Part shown: one piece after another, positions 1 through 8,998 of the stretch
How the letters are laid out: every line of letters starts with the position of its first letter
How positions within the stretch are numbered: the stretch's first letter is position 1
Assembly: GCF_026016445.1 (NCBI RefSeq)
Contig: NZ_CP096147.1
Span: 1,276,501-1,340,500, forward strand
Source: Cognatishimia activa
Lineage (GTDB): Bacteria; Pseudomonadota; Alphaproteobacteria; Rhodobacterales; Rhodobacteraceae
DNA length: 64,000 bases
Reading direction: 5' to 3'
Notes under the pieces: generated by a model
What the model saw: only the letters and a program-made list of their open reading frames with translations
Told to the model about the DNA's origin: nothing
The model's database searches: none
Made by a program: the position numbers and the translations under genes

Positions 1-1
1 C

Positions 2-535
<534 letters not shown>

Positions 536-552
536 ATCAGGTCAAAGATTTG

Positions 553-586
553 AAAAGCCCTGCTTTCGGCGGGGCTTTTTTCGTTT
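553..586 (+). terminator. Rho-independent terminator after eno
   Basis: A hairpin with arms AAAGCCC and GGGCTTT around a short loop is followed directly by a T-rich run (TTTTTTCGTTTT). It separates eno from the MEKHLA gene. Confidence 0.85.
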
Positions 587-598
587 TAGGAAGACTGC

Positions 599-1051
599 AT
601 GGACAGACCTTCAGATAAAAACGCCTATCAAGCCGAGCACGCAAAACTTCTGTTGCGCAGCTACCAAGAACGTATTGGTAAGCCGCTCATTGCTTCCACT
701 GATCCCAGAGAGGTCTATGAAGCGCCATTTGCAATCCTTTCACATGATACGTCTGAAGACCCGATTCTGACCTATGGCAATCTCGCAGCTCAGCGGCTCT
801 GGAATATCTCCTGGGAAGAGCTCACGCAGATGCCGTCGCGCCTGACCGCGGAGCCAGGGCATCGCAATCAACGTGCGGCGATGTTTGAAGAAATGCGCGA
901 ATCCGGTGCGATCAGGAACTATGAAGGCGTGCGCATCGCCAAATCCGGCCAAAGGTTTCGCATCCGTAACGCCACAATTTGGAACCTGACCGATCTGAAT
1001 GGCGAAAAGGTCGGAGAAGCCGCCACTTTCAAAGAGTACACCCTACTATGA
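599..1051 (+). CDS. MEKHLA domain protein
   Basis: A 150-aa protein that is essentially one MEKHLA domain, a PAS-like sensor/ligand fold. Features seen: FAILSHDTSEDPILTYGN near residues 45-62, a PSRLTAEP segment, and a C-terminal GQRFRIRNATIWNLTD strand region. These match the stand-alone bacterial MEKHLA proteins, whose ligand and biochemical role are not established. AGGAAG lies 7 bases before the ATG. The stop overlaps the next start (ATGA), so it is translationally coupled to the cupin gene. Family assignment is firm; function unknown. Confidence 0.85.
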   Translation: MDRPSDKNAYQAEHAKLLLRSYQERIGKPLIASTDPREVYEAPFAILSHDTSEDPILTYGNLAAQRLWNISWEELTQMPSRLTAEPGHRNQRAAMFEEMRESGAIRNYEGVRIAKSGQRFRIRNATIWNLTDLNGEKVGEAATFKEYTLL

Positions 1052-1470
1052 ACGCTGAGCAACTGATTGAAAAACTCGGCCTCCTACCGCATCCCGAAGG
1101 CGGTCATTATCGTGAGACTTGGGTTGCAGACAACGATGGGCGGCCTGTTGGCACCGCCATATATTTTTTGCTGAAAGCAGGCGAACGCAGCCATTGGCAC
1201 AAGGTCGACGCGGTAGAGATCTGGCACTACTACGCTGGTGCGCCTCTCATATTGTCGCTGTCGGAAACGGAAACAGGCCCCGCAAAAGACCACATTCTTG
1301 GTCCTGATATTTTCCAGGAACAAACCCCTCAGGTCATCGTACCAACTGACCACTGGCAAGCTGCCCGCACCACCGGAGATTTCACTCTTGTAGGGTGTAC
1401 TGTCTCACCGGGTTTTCAATTCGACGGTTTCACACTCGCAGCACCAGGCTTTGATATCCCAAGGACCTAG
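1048..1470 (+). CDS. DUF985/cupin_5 family protein
   Basis: A 140-aa single-domain cupin of the DUF985 type. The sequence shows LLPHPEGGHYRETW at the N terminus, AIYFLLKAGERSHWHKVDAVEIWHYYAGAP (given here as family hallmark spread over residues ~33-62) and a late LVGCTVSPGFQF strand, the usual order for the family. Cupins of this type bind a small ligand, possibly a sugar or a metal, but no reaction is established. The start is the ATG inside the 4-base overlap with the MEKHLA gene; an upstream in-frame start at 979 would overlap that gene extensively and is not favoured. Co-expression with the MEKHLA gene is inferred from the overlap. Confidence 0.85.
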   Translation: MNAEQLIEKLGLLPHPEGGHYRETWVADNDGRPVGTAIYFLLKAGERSHWHKVDAVEIWHYYAGAPLILSLSETETGPAKDHILGPDIFQEQTPQVIVPTDHWQAARTTGDFTLVGCTVSPGFQFDGFTLAAPGFDIPRT

Positions 1471-1532
1471 CCTTCTTCTTTGCTAAAATACTCTGGGGGA
1501 ATTTGCCAAAGGCAAAGGGGGGCAAAGCCCCA
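1471..1532. repeat. Dispersed AAATACTC element with nested hairpins
   Basis: Between the convergent cupin and anmK genes lies a CTTCTTTGcTaAAATACTC box (AAATACTC at 1486-1493). It is followed by a perfect TTTGCC-AAA-GGCAAA dyad (1502-1516) and a GGGGC-AAA-GCCCC dyad (1519-1531). The same AAATACTC box recurs at 42116 and 63906, also just after gene ends. I recall similar elements as frequent in Rhodobacteraceae intergenic DNA. The role is unknown; transcript end or mRNA stabiliser is possible. Confidence 0.55.
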
Positions 1533-1533
1533 C

Positions 1534-2640
1534 TCAGGCCGGAGAACTCAAAACCCCGCCCCCTACTAAAGCCTTTACCCCAGTGGTGCTTGGCCCTGAG
1601 GTCGGCAACCCGCGTGCAACCCGCGCGGCTAAAAACGCAAAAGCCTGTGCTTCAAGCATATCACCATCAAGTCCGACGGCCTCCACCGGCTGAACGTCGC
1701 AATCCAACGAGACCCGTAGCATCTCCATCATCACCGGATTCTTGCGCCCGCCTCCCGTGACCAGAAGCGTTGCCGGCAACGATGGGCAATGCTCAATGCC
1801 GTGCGCAACAGCGGCAGCAGCCATGCCGGTCAAAGTCGCGGCAGCATCTGCATCAGAAAGCTCCCGCACCAAATCAATCATCTCAGCAAAGTCGTTTCGA
1901 TCAAGCGACTTAGGTGGCATCCTTGAGAAATAGGCCTCTGCCAAAAAGAGCTCTAAGGCCCCGGTTTCCACCGCGCCTTTCATGGCCAGCGCCCCGTCTT
2001 CATCAAATCCTTTGCCAAGTCGTTCGCGCATCAGATCATCAATAGGTGCATTTGCTGGCCCGGTATCAAAGGCCAGCAATGCCCCCGCGTCTTCGGGAGC
2101 AGATTTTCGGGGGTCAACCCAAGTCAGATTACCAACGCCTCCCAGATTGAGAAATGCAACCGGTGCATCCGCCTTAATCCATTTCGCACAGGCAAAGTGA
2201 AAGAATGGCGCCAGCGGAGCGCCTTCTCCGCCCATTTGCACATCAGCCGAGCGGAAATCCCAAGCGACAGGAACTTTAAGTTCCTGAGCAAGCCCCTGAC
2301 CATCACCAACCTGCAATGTCCGCCCACCACGCGGGTCATGCGACAGGGTCTGCCCATGAAATCCAATCAGATCGAGGCCTTCAAAGCTTTTCAAGACCTG
2401 CTGATGCGCCACCTGAACCGTCACGGCAGCGCGATCCACATCCGGCCCGCTCCACTGCCCCATCGCGCGCGAAATCACCCGCTGTTCAGCCTCGCTATAA
2501 GCCCGATAGTCGGTCTCCCCAAAGCCGTAGATCCGTTCGCCGTCGGTTTCCAACACCGCCACATCGACTCCATCCATAGAGGTGCCTGACATGGTGCCTG
2601 CGATCCGCAGCGGTCCCTTGCTCAATTTGGCCTTCAACAT
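1534..2640 (-). CDS. anmK: Anhydro-N-acetylmuramic acid kinase
   Basis: AnmK phosphorylates and hydrolyses 1,6-anhydro-MurNAc to MurNAc-6-phosphate, a cytoplasmic step of peptidoglycan recycling. The 368-aa length is standard. Diagnostic residues are the N-terminal [12 protein letters not shown] phosphate-binding loop (about residues 16-27), [10 protein letters not shown], the [10 protein letters not shown] strand, [11 protein letters not shown] with the catalytic Asp region, and a C-terminal VTGGGRKNP motif. AAAGGAAAAGG sits just upstream of the ATG. It is divergent from tyrS with about 60 bases between them. nagZ, the hexosaminidase that feeds the same recycling pathway, is about 14 kb away in this window. 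Confidence 0.96.
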   Translation of the reverse strand: MLKAKLSKGPLRIAGTMSGTSMDGVDVAVLETDGERIYGFGETDYRAYSEAEQRVISRAMGQWSGPDVDRAAVTVQVAHQQVLKSFEGLDLIGFHGQTLSHDPRGGRTLQVGDGQGLAQELKVPVAWDFRSADVQMGGEGAPLAPFFHFACAKWIKADAPVAFLNLGGVGNLTWVDPRKSAPEDAGALLAFDTGPANAPIDDLMRERLGKGFDEDGALAMKGAVETGALELFLAEAYFSRMPPKSLDRNDFAEMIDLVRELSDADAAATLTGMAAAAVAHGIEHCPSLPATLLVTGGGRKNPVMMEMLRVSLDCDVQPVEAVGLDGDMLEAQAFAFLAARVARGLPTSGPSTTGVKALVGGGVLSSPA

Positions 2641-2700
2641 GGCCTTTTCCTTTGCGCTCTGCCTGCTATACAGCTTTCAACATCATATGAGACGGATACC

Positions 2701-3951
2701 ATGACCTACCACCCCAAATCTGACTTTATGCAGGTGATGATCGAGCGCGGCTTCCTGGCGGATTGCACCGATTATCAAGCGCTTGATGACGCTTTGATTG
2801 CAGGCGTGGTACCGGGCTATATCGGTTTCGACGCCACGGCGAAGTCATTGCACGTCGGCTCGCTGATCCAAATCATGATGCTGCGCTGGTTGCAAAAGAC
2901 TGGCCACAAACCAATTACCCTGATGGGCGGCGGCACAACAAAGGTGGGTGACCCATCGTTCCGTGCAGACGAACGACCACTTCTGACCGAAGAGCAGATC
3001 AACGACAATATCAGCGGAATTAAACAGGTCTTTGCGAAGTACATTCAGTACGGTGACGGTGAAACCGACGCGCTGATGCTGAACAACGCGGAATGGCTCG
3101 ATGATTTGAACTACCTTGAGTTTCTGCGAGACATTGGACGTCATTTCTCAGTGAACCGCATGCTGTCTTTTGAAAGCGTGAAATCCCGTCTGGATCGAGA
3201 GCAGTCTCTGAGCTTTCTAGAGTTCAACTATATGATTCTGCAGGCTTATGACTTCCTTGAGCTGAACCGTCGCTACGGCTGTCTGGTGCAGTTCGGCGGC
3301 TCTGACCAATGGGGCAATATCGTCAACGGCATCGATCTGACACGTCGCGTAATTGACCAGCAGATCTTTGGGATGACCTCTCCGTTGCTGACTACGTCAG
3401 ATGGCAAGAAGATGGGTAAGTCAGCCGATGGCGCTGTTTGGCTGAACGCGGACATGCGCAGCCCGTATGAGTTCTGGCAGTTCTGGCGTAACACTACGGA
3501 TGCGGACGTTGGTCGCTTCCTCAAGCTCTATACAGAGTTGCCATTGGAAGAATGCGAGCGTCTCGGCGCGCTTGCGGGTCAGGAGATCAACGACGCGAAG
3601 ATCATTCTCGCCAACGAAGTCACCACGCTTTGTCACGGTGCGGACGCCGCAGCGACCGCGGAAGCGACCGCGCGTGAAGTCTTTGAAAAAGGTGGCGTAG
3701 GTGCTGACCTACCAACGCTTTCATTGACGAAAGAAGACATTGGCGACGGAATTTCCGTTGTGCAGCTGATCGTGAAATCTGGCCTTGCGAAGTCAGGCAA
3801 AGAAGCCAAACGCCTCATTGCTGAAAACGGCGCAAAACTGGATGATCAACCGCTGACTGAAGTGAAGATATTTGATGCGGCAGCGCTGGCCTCTCCGATC
3901 AAGTTGAGCGCGGGTAAGAAGCGCCACGCTTTGGTACAGCTGTCAGACTAA
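2701..3951 (+). CDS. tyrS: Tyrosyl-tRNA synthetase
   Basis: Class I aminoacyl-tRNA synthetase that charges tRNA-Tyr; 416 aa, normal for the bacterial form. The HIGH-type signature is HVGS in the [13 protein letters not shown] segment (about residue 50) and the KMSKS-type signature is KMGKS in [12 protein letters not shown] (about residue 238). The C-terminal part (from about residue 345) is an S4-like RNA-binding domain ([20 protein letters not shown]). The gene stands alone, divergent from anmK, and ends in a strong terminator. Confidence 0.97.
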   Translation: MTYHPKSDFMQVMIERGFLADCTDYQALDDALIAGVVPGYIGFDATAKSLHVGSLIQIMMLRWLQKTGHKPITLMGGGTTKVGDPSFRADERPLLTEEQINDNISGIKQVFAKYIQYGDGETDALMLNNAEWLDDLNYLEFLRDIGRHFSVNRMLSFESVKSRLDREQSLSFLEFNYMILQAYDFLELNRRYGCLVQFGGSDQWGNIVNGIDLTRRVIDQQIFGMTSPLLTTSDGKKMGKSADGAVWLNADMRSPYEFWQFWRNTTDADVGRFLKLYTELPLEECERLGALAGQEINDAKIILANEVTTLCHGADAAATAEATAREVFEKGGVGADLPTLSLTKEDIGDGISVVQLIVKSGLAKSGKEAKRLIAENGAKLDDQPLTEVKIFDAAALASPIKLSAGKKRHALVQLSD

Positions 3952-3972
3952 ATTGATCTGAATATTCAGATG

Positions 3973-4003
3973 AAAGAGCGCCCAATTTGGGCGCTCTTTT
4001 CGT
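3973..4003 (+). terminator. Rho-independent terminator after tyrS
   Basis: A near-perfect inverted repeat AAAGAGCGCCCAA / TTGGGCGCTCTTT is followed by TCGTTT, starting about 20 bases after the tyrS stop. Confidence 0.85.
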
Positions 4004-4094
4004 TTGGACGCGCCGTCATTGTGGACAGTGGGTATGCGCTTTCTCTATTTGAACACATGTTCATTAACTCGCCCTTTGCGCTCGGAGATAGCCC

Positions 4095-4850
4095 ATGAAA
4101 ATGTCTGAAACAGCTGCCGTCATCACCGGTGCCGCCTCTGGTCTTGGCGAGGCCACAGCCCGGCAATTCGCAAGCCAAGGGGCGAAGGTCACCATTCTGG
4201 ATCGCGATGTTGAAAAAGGCCAAGTTATTGCAGCGGAAATCGGCGGTACCTTTGTTGAAACCGATGTAACCAGCGAAGAGTCGGTTAAGGCGGCGATTGA
4301 AGCAGCGAAATCCGCGATGGGTAAAATCACTGCCGCCGTGAACTGTGCAGGCATTGCGCCTGCTTCCAAAACTGTTGGCCGTGATGGCGCGCACCCTCTC
4401 GGCCTGTTTCAAAAGACCATTGATATCAACCTTGTAGGCTCTTTCAACGTTGCGCGTCTGGCGGCGGAAGCCATGTCAGAGAATGAGGCGGACGAAGATG
4501 GCGCGCGCGGTGTGATCATCAACACCGCGTCTATCGCAGCCATGGATGGTCAGAAGGGCCAGGTAGCTTATGCAGCCTCCAAAGGTGGCATTGTGGGGCT
4601 TTCTTTGCCAATGGCGCGTGATCTGGGGCGGTCTGGTATCCGCGTCATGGCCATCGCGCCGGGGATTTTCAAAACCCCGATGTTGATCGGCCTGGGTCAG
4701 GAGATCATGGACGGTCTCGCGAAAGACGTCACTTGTCCGCCGCGTTTGGGTGAGCCAAATGAATACGCGCGACTGGCGCAGTTCATTGTTGAATGCGGCT
4801 ATCTGAACGGCGAAGTGATCCGCCTCGATGGCGCGTTGCGCATGCAATAA
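4095..4850 (+). CDS. SDR dehydrogenase, type II 3-hydroxyacyl-CoA dehydrogenase-like
   Basis: A 251-aa classical short-chain dehydrogenase/reductase. Visible: the TGAASGLG nucleotide-binding loop (about residues 11-18), NCAG (about 86-89), a catalytic Ser in NTASIAA, and YAASK with the catalytic Tyr and Lys. The insertion and the C-terminal pattern ([27 protein letters not shown]) resemble the HSD17B10/type II 3-hydroxyacyl-CoA dehydrogenase subgroup, so a role in beta-oxidation or branched-chain acyl-CoA breakdown is inferred. GGAGATAGCCC precedes the chosen ATG. A TGAAC-N4-GTTCA dyad lies about 35 bases upstream and could be an operator. A generic SDR is the alternative. Confidence 0.85.
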   Translation: MKMSETAAVITGAASGLGEATARQFASQGAKVTILDRDVEKGQVIAAEIGGTFVETDVTSEESVKAAIEAAKSAMGKITAAVNCAGIAPASKTVGRDGAHPLGLFQKTIDINLVGSFNVARLAAEAMSENEADEDGARGVIINTASIAAMDGQKGQVAYAASKGGIVGLSLPMARDLGRSGIRVMAIAPGIFKTPMLIGLGQEIMDGLAKDVTCPPRLGEPNEYARLAQFIVECGYLNGEVIRLDGALRMQ

Positions 4851-4853
4851 GGA

Positions 4854-6665
4854 TCAGGCGGTTTCCGCCTTTTCCTCCAGCATTAACCATTCCTCTTCAG
4901 CCTCGGCGAGCGCATTCTGGCGCTCGACCAGAGCTTCCGTTGCCTTTTGGAATTTTACCGGTTCTTTGGTGAATAGCTCTGGGTCAGACATGAACTCTTC
5001 GAGCTTTGCAATCTCGGCCTGAAGTCGATCCATCACAGCAGGCAAGGCATCCAGGCGTTTTTGTTCCGCAAAGGACAGGCCCAAAGGAGCTGTTTTCTCA
5101 GCCTTCGGCTTTTCCTTCTTAGCCTTTGGCTTTGCGGCATTTTCCAGTTTTACATCAGGCTGACGCTGGGCGCGATAGTCGCTCCAGCCGCCCGCATAAA
5201 CCACAGCCTCCCCATTGCCTTCCATGGCAATGGTCGTAGTCGCCACACGATCCAGAAAGTCGCGATCGTGGCTTACAAGCAGCACAGTGCCGTCGTAGTC
5301 ATCGAGCAGCTCTTGCAGCAGATCAAGTGTTTCTACGTCCAAGTCGTTGGTCGGTTCGTCAAGCACCAGAAGGTTGCTTTCTTTAGCCATCAGTTTAGCC
5401 AGCAACAGGCGGGCTTTCTCGCCACCAGATAGGCTGCGCACCGGTGCGCGGGCTTGGCGTTCATCAAAGAGGAACTCTTTGAGGTACCCCACAACGTGTT
5501 TTGGGTTGCCGCGCACCATGACCTGATCAGCTTTGCCTGAGACCCGCATATCGGGATCACCTGTAAGACTGTCCCAAAGGGACATCTCTGGATCAAGCTG
5601 CGCGCGGGTTTGGTCAAAGATTGCGGGGATAAGATTGGTCCCAAGCGTGACAGAGCCACTATCAGGCGCCTCCTGCCCCATCAGCATTTTGATCAGCGTG
5701 GTTTTGCCAACCCCATTTGGTCCGACAAACGCGATGCGGTCGCCGCGTTGCACAAGGATATCCAGCTTGCGCACGATGGTCTTGTCACCAAAGGCTTTGG
5801 CAAGTTCTTTGGCTTCAATGACCTTCTTGCCTGACTTGGGACCGGCCTGAAAATCCATCGCGGCCGCGCCTTGGCGTTTGATTTGGCTCGCGCGTTCCTT
5901 GCGCAGCTCTCCAAGCGCGCGCACGCGACCTTGGTTGCGCTTACGACGGGCAGAGATGCCTTCGACGGCCCAACGCGCCTCAGCTTTGATCTTACGATCC
6001 AGCTTGTGTCTCGCGACGTCTTCTTCTTCCCAGACCTTGTCGCGCCAGGATTCAAAAGCCTCAAAGCCCTTTTCCTGCCGACGCACCATTCCCCTGTCAA
6101 TCCAAAGGGTTGCGCGTGTTAATTCACGCAGAAAGGCCCTGTCGTGACTGATCAACACATAGCCAGCGCGGGTTTGTTTAAGTTCATTCTCAAGCCAAGC
6201 AATGGCTTCAATATCCAGGTGGTTGGTCGGCTCGTCCAAAAGCATCAGTTCTGGTGCTTCGGCCATAAGTTTCGCCAGAGCGGCGCGACGACGTTCCCCA
6301 CCAGATGCGGTTTCTACAGTGCGCGCAGGATCGAACTTCAGACCCTCACCAGCGCGCTCCACTTTATACAGTTCACCCGCATCCAGTCCTGACGAAGCGA
6401 AATCCCCAAGCGTGGCATGGCCTGCCATATCCGGGTCCTGCTCCATGTATCCAACGGAAATACCCGGCGGCACAACGATGTCGCCTTTATCAGCCTCAAC
6501 AAGCCCCGCCATGACCTTCATTAGCGTGGATTTGCCAGAACCATTACGCCCCACCAACGCCACCCGGTCGCCCGGTTGCACAACGAGATCAAGGTTATCA
6601 AAGACAGGATCGCCCCCGAAGGTCAGCGAGATGTCGTTCATCTGCAATAAAGGTACACGTGCCAT
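4854..6665 (-). CDS. uup: ABC-F family ATPase, Uup type
   Basis: A soluble duplicated ABC ATPase of 603 aa without transmembrane domains. ABC1 has Walker A GRNGSGKST (about residues 39-47), signature SGGERRR and LLDEPTNHLD; ABC2 has GPNGVGKTT, SGGEKAR and LVLDEPTNDLD. An interdomain linker rich in Arg/Lys follows ABC1, and the last ~90 residues are a charged coiled coil, as in Uup rather than EttA. ABC-F proteins act at the ribosome; Uup is also linked to precise transposon excision and ribosome quality control. The subtype call rests on the C-terminal extension and is less certain than the family. Confidence 0.9.
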   Translation of the reverse strand: MARVPLLQMNDISLTFGGDPVFDNLDLVVQPGDRVALVGRNGSGKSTLMKVMAGLVEADKGDIVVPPGISVGYMEQDPDMAGHATLGDFASSGLDAGELYKVERAGEGLKFDPARTVETASGGERRRAALAKLMAEAPELMLLDEPTNHLDIEAIAWLENELKQTRAGYVLISHDRAFLRELTRATLWIDRGMVRRQEKGFEAFESWRDKVWEEEDVARHKLDRKIKAEARWAVEGISARRKRNQGRVRALGELRKERASQIKRQGAAAMDFQAGPKSGKKVIEAKELAKAFGDKTIVRKLDILVQRGDRIAFVGPNGVGKTTLIKMLMGQEAPDSGSVTLGTNLIPAIFDQTRAQLDPEMSLWDSLTGDPDMRVSGKADQVMVRGNPKHVVGYLKEFLFDERQARAPVRSLSGGEKARLLLAKLMAKESNLLVLDEPTNDLDVETLDLLQELLDDYDGTVLLVSHDRDFLDRVATTTIAMEGNGEAVVYAGGWSDYRAQRQPDVKLENAAKPKAKKEKPKAEKTAPLGLSFAEQKRLDALPAVMDRLQAEIAKLEEFMSDPELFTKEPVKFQKATEALVERQNALAEAEEEWLMLEEKAETA

Positions 6666-6712
6666 GGGGTTGGGCTACTGCGCCCACCCCGGACCGTCAA
6701 GCAGGGAATGCG

Positions 6713-7444
6713 TCAGGAGGACATCGCCCGCAACAGACGTTTCCTTGCAGGAGGAATCGCCTTGATTTCCAGACCTGTAAAGACATGCAAAGTGTTCATG
6801 TCGTGATCAACCACAGCATGGTCAGAAACCCAGCCCCCCATCATCAAATAGGTGCGCAATAGAGGTGGCATTTTGGTTTGTGCCTGTTTCAGATCAGGTT
6901 TGCGCCGCAAACGAGCAGCGAATTGAAAAACCTTGGGCGCTTTCATACGCGGCACCCAGCGTTTTGGGGCAAGGTGCTTGTCGCGCAATACCGCAAAACT
7001 ATCCAGATATGGATCGGTGCTCGTGCCCTTGAAGGATGAACAACCAAAGAGCATTTCAACATTGTTATCATCGACATAGCCGGTCATGGCCGCCCATGCG
7101 ACGCGCAAAATATCTGGGTCATGCCAGTCAGGGTGAATACAGAAACGCCCCATTTCAACCATAGAGCCCTCAAAGGCTTCCAAAGCGCTGAGTTCATAGA
7201 ATTGCGCAGAATAGCTGCGAGATATTTCATTGCCTGTTGCGAGCGGCAACATGCGGAAACAGCAGACCAGATCACCTGATTTCCGCTCTTCCACCAAAAT
7301 ATGGTTGCAGATGACATCGTATTCATCGGCGTCCAGGCCATCTAAGCCATGAAATGCCAGATGGCGCAGTGCTTGCGCCGCACGTATATCTGCATCAGAT
7401 TTCGCCAAGCGGGCGACATAGCGCCCTTTTTTCAAGCCAACCAT
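6713..7444 (-). CDS. olsB: OlsB-like ornithine-acyl-ACP N-acyltransferase
   Basis: A 243-aa GNAT-fold acyltransferase of the OlsB group, which makes lyso-ornithine lipid by N-acylating ornithine with a 3-hydroxyacyl-ACP. Supporting pattern: the N-terminal GRYVARLAKSDADIRAAQALR, CNHILVEE, LVCCFRMLP, SMVEMGRFCIHPDW and a C-terminal YLMMGGWVSDHAVVDHDM. It resembles LuxI-type autoinducer synthases in fold but carries the OlsB pattern. The second enzyme, OlsA, is not next to it, unlike in many relatives. Ornithine lipids are phosphorus-free membrane lipids, useful in phosphate-poor sea water (inference). Confidence 0.8.
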   Translation of the reverse strand: MVGLKKGRYVARLAKSDADIRAAQALRHLAFHGLDGLDADEYDVICNHILVEERKSGDLVCCFRMLPLATGNEISRSYSAQFYELSALEAFEGSMVEMGRFCIHPDWHDPDILRVAWAAMTGYVDDNNVEMLFGCSSFKGTSTDPYLDSFAVLRDKHLAPKRWVPRMKAPKVFQFAARLRRKPDLKQAQTKMPPLLRTYLMMGGWVSDHAVVDHDMNTLHVFTGLEIKAIPPARKRLLRAMSS

Positions 7445-7511
7445 TGGTCACCTCGTCCTGCTGTTGCTGCACCCGATATAGTGCAGCATGCATGACATTT
7501 CAGTGACAGGT

Positions 7512-7964
7512 CTATTGCAAGATCGCGCTTGGATCGAAATTACCCAAGTTTCCAAGCAGTTGGCGAATGAAGGAAATGTTATTCAAACCGTTGTCAGTCA
7601 CACGACGCGACAGTGTCACAACCTGACCATCCTCAAGACCAAAACGCTCAATATTGGCCACGGTGCCGTTGGCATTAAACGTTACAGCCAGAAGCTCTCG
7701 TGTGGTTTCCTGTGGGCGAAATGGTCCAACTGTTTTGAATTGGCTGCGCACATAGTAGAAACCGCCATCGGTCAACACACCGCCTGCAGTTGGTGTTCCC
7801 AGCGTCTCTGAAACGCTTTCACGCGTGTCGACCCCGACAATCACATTGGCGATGTCTTCTTCGGGTGGCATATAGCCATGATTGCGATATTGAGCAGTAC
7901 AGGCGGCCGCCAAAAGGCACAGAGCCAGCGCACTTGCTTTGAGTGGTTTCAGTTTAAGTTCCAT
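7512..7964 (-). CDS. bamE: BamE/SmpA outer-membrane assembly lipoprotein
   Basis: Small outer-membrane lipoprotein of the BAM complex that folds beta-barrel proteins. From the chosen start it is 150 aa, with a signal peptide ending in a lipobox (LCLLAAAC; Cys near residue 22), then a BamE domain with VGVDTRESVSETLGTP and a later GGFYYVRS strand. I chose the ATG at 7964 rather than an in-frame start 22 codons upstream because an AGAGGGCAGGG Shine-Dalgarno precedes it and it places the signal peptide at the very N terminus. Divergent from the yceD gene; a 6-bp dyad lies between them. Confidence 0.85.
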   Translation of the reverse strand: MELKLKPLKASALALCLLAAACTAQYRNHGYMPPEEDIANVIVGVDTRESVSETLGTPTAGGVLTDGGFYYVRSQFKTVGPFRPQETTRELLAVTFNANGTVANIERFGLEDGQVVTLSRRVTDNGLNNISFIRQLLGNLGNFDPSAILQ

Positions 7965-8014
7965 CCCTGCCCTCTTGCCTTCGCATCTTTTGGCTTTTAA
8001 CGGCTTACAGAAGG

Positions 8015-8040
8015 AACGACCCATATTCAAGAATGGGTTC
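8015..8040. promoter_or_regulatory. Dyad between bamE and yceD
   Basis: GAACgACCCAT, an 8-base spacer and ATGGGTTC form an interrupted inverted repeat in the 111-bp gap between the divergent bamE and yceD genes. It could be an operator serving either direction. No regulator is identified. Confidence 0.35.
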
Positions 8041-8075
8041 TGCTAAGGTCACGAGATTGGAGGGATTATCCCATT

Positions 8076-8630
8076 ATGTCCGATAGAACATCTTCTAAAC
8101 GTGTGTTTCGCGTGGCTGACTTATCGCAGAATCAGCAGACCAAGTTTCTGATCACCCCTGAATCGGAAGAACTCGCGGAGCTGGCGAAAGCCGTCAAAGT
8201 CACTTCACTGAAAAAGCTCCGGTTTGAGGGGCGGATATCTGGTCTTGCGAAACGTGATTGGGGATTGAAAGCAGATCTGGGTTTTACAGTGGTCCAGCCC
8301 TGCGTCGTGTCGCTGGAGCCTGTCACGACGCGTGTTGATATTTCTGTCGAACGGCAGTTTGTCGCCGGATATGAAGCGCCTGAAGAAGAAGAATTCGAGC
8401 TGACGGATGATGAAAACACCGAAGCATTGGGGTCTGAGATCAATGTCGAGGAAGTGATGCTCGAAGCTTTGGCATTGGCTTTGCCGCTTTATCCGCGCAA
8501 AGACAGTGCAGAATTGTCGGAAACCAACTTTACGGAACCCGGCAAAAAGGCCATGACAGACGAAGATACGCGACCTTTTGCTGGCTTGGAAAGCCTACGT
8601 GACAAACTGGCTGGAAAAGGTGAAAAATAG
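8076..8630 (+). CDS. yceD: YceD/DUF177 family protein
   Basis: A 184-aa DUF177 protein, the conserved gene upstream of rpmF across bacteria. Visible: an LRFEGRISGLAKRD strand region, the FTVVQPCVVSLEPVTTRV motif with the family's single conserved Cys (about residue 76), an acidic loop EEEEFELTDDEN, and LVLEALALALPLYPR-type helix. The homologue has been linked to 23S rRNA metabolism, but a precise activity is not established. GGAGGGATTATC lies ahead of the ATG. Gene order yceD-rpmF-plsX-fabH is classical. Confidence 0.9.
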   Translation: MSDRTSSKRVFRVADLSQNQQTKFLITPESEELAELAKAVKVTSLKKLRFEGRISGLAKRDWGLKADLGFTVVQPCVVSLEPVTTRVDISVERQFVAGYEAPEEEEFELTDDENTEALGSEINVEEVMLEALALALPLYPRKDSAELSETNFTEPGKKAMTDEDTRPFAGLESLRDKLAGKGEK

Positions 8631-8770
8631 GGCTTGCGAAATAGGAATTTCTCACTATTTTCGCGCGCTCATCGGAATTTAGCGTTGGACTTGGCAGCGA
8701 GATACGCGTAAAGCCTCGGAACGCTCTGTAAATCGGGCCCCTAGCCCCCTAAAATATTGAAGGTTGCGAC

Positions 8771-8977
8771 ATGGCTGTCCAGCAGAACAAAGTATCCAAA
8801 TCGCGCCGCAACAACCGCCGCGCACATGACGCACTGGTTGCGGGCAACCCAAACGAATGCCCAAACTGCGGTGAACTGAAGCGTCCACACCACGTATGCG
8901 CATCTTGCGGCCACTATGACGACCGTGAAGTCGTTGCGATGGCTGACGAAGTCGATCTGGACGAAGACGCAGCATAA
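8771..8977 (+). CDS. rpmF: 50S ribosomal protein L32
   Basis: A 68-aa ribosomal protein with the L32 start [19 protein letters not shown] and two Cys pairs (CPNCGE and CASCGHY) that form the zinc-binding knuckle typical of the Cys-containing L32 paralogue. The acidic tail (EVDLDEDAA) is common in this group. It lies 140 bases after yceD; that gap holds AT-rich DNA that may include a promoter, but I see no clear box. Confidence 0.97.
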   Translation: MAVQQNKVSKSRRNNRRAHDALVAGNPNECPNCGELKRPHHVCASCGHYDDREVVAMADEVDLDEDAA

Positions 8978-8998
8978 GACGGTTCGGATCGCGCCCGA

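Noticed and set aside
6713..7444. LuxI-type autoinducer synthase.
   Set aside because: The fold is shared, but length, motif set and the C-terminal pattern match OlsB; no LuxR-type gene is adjacent.
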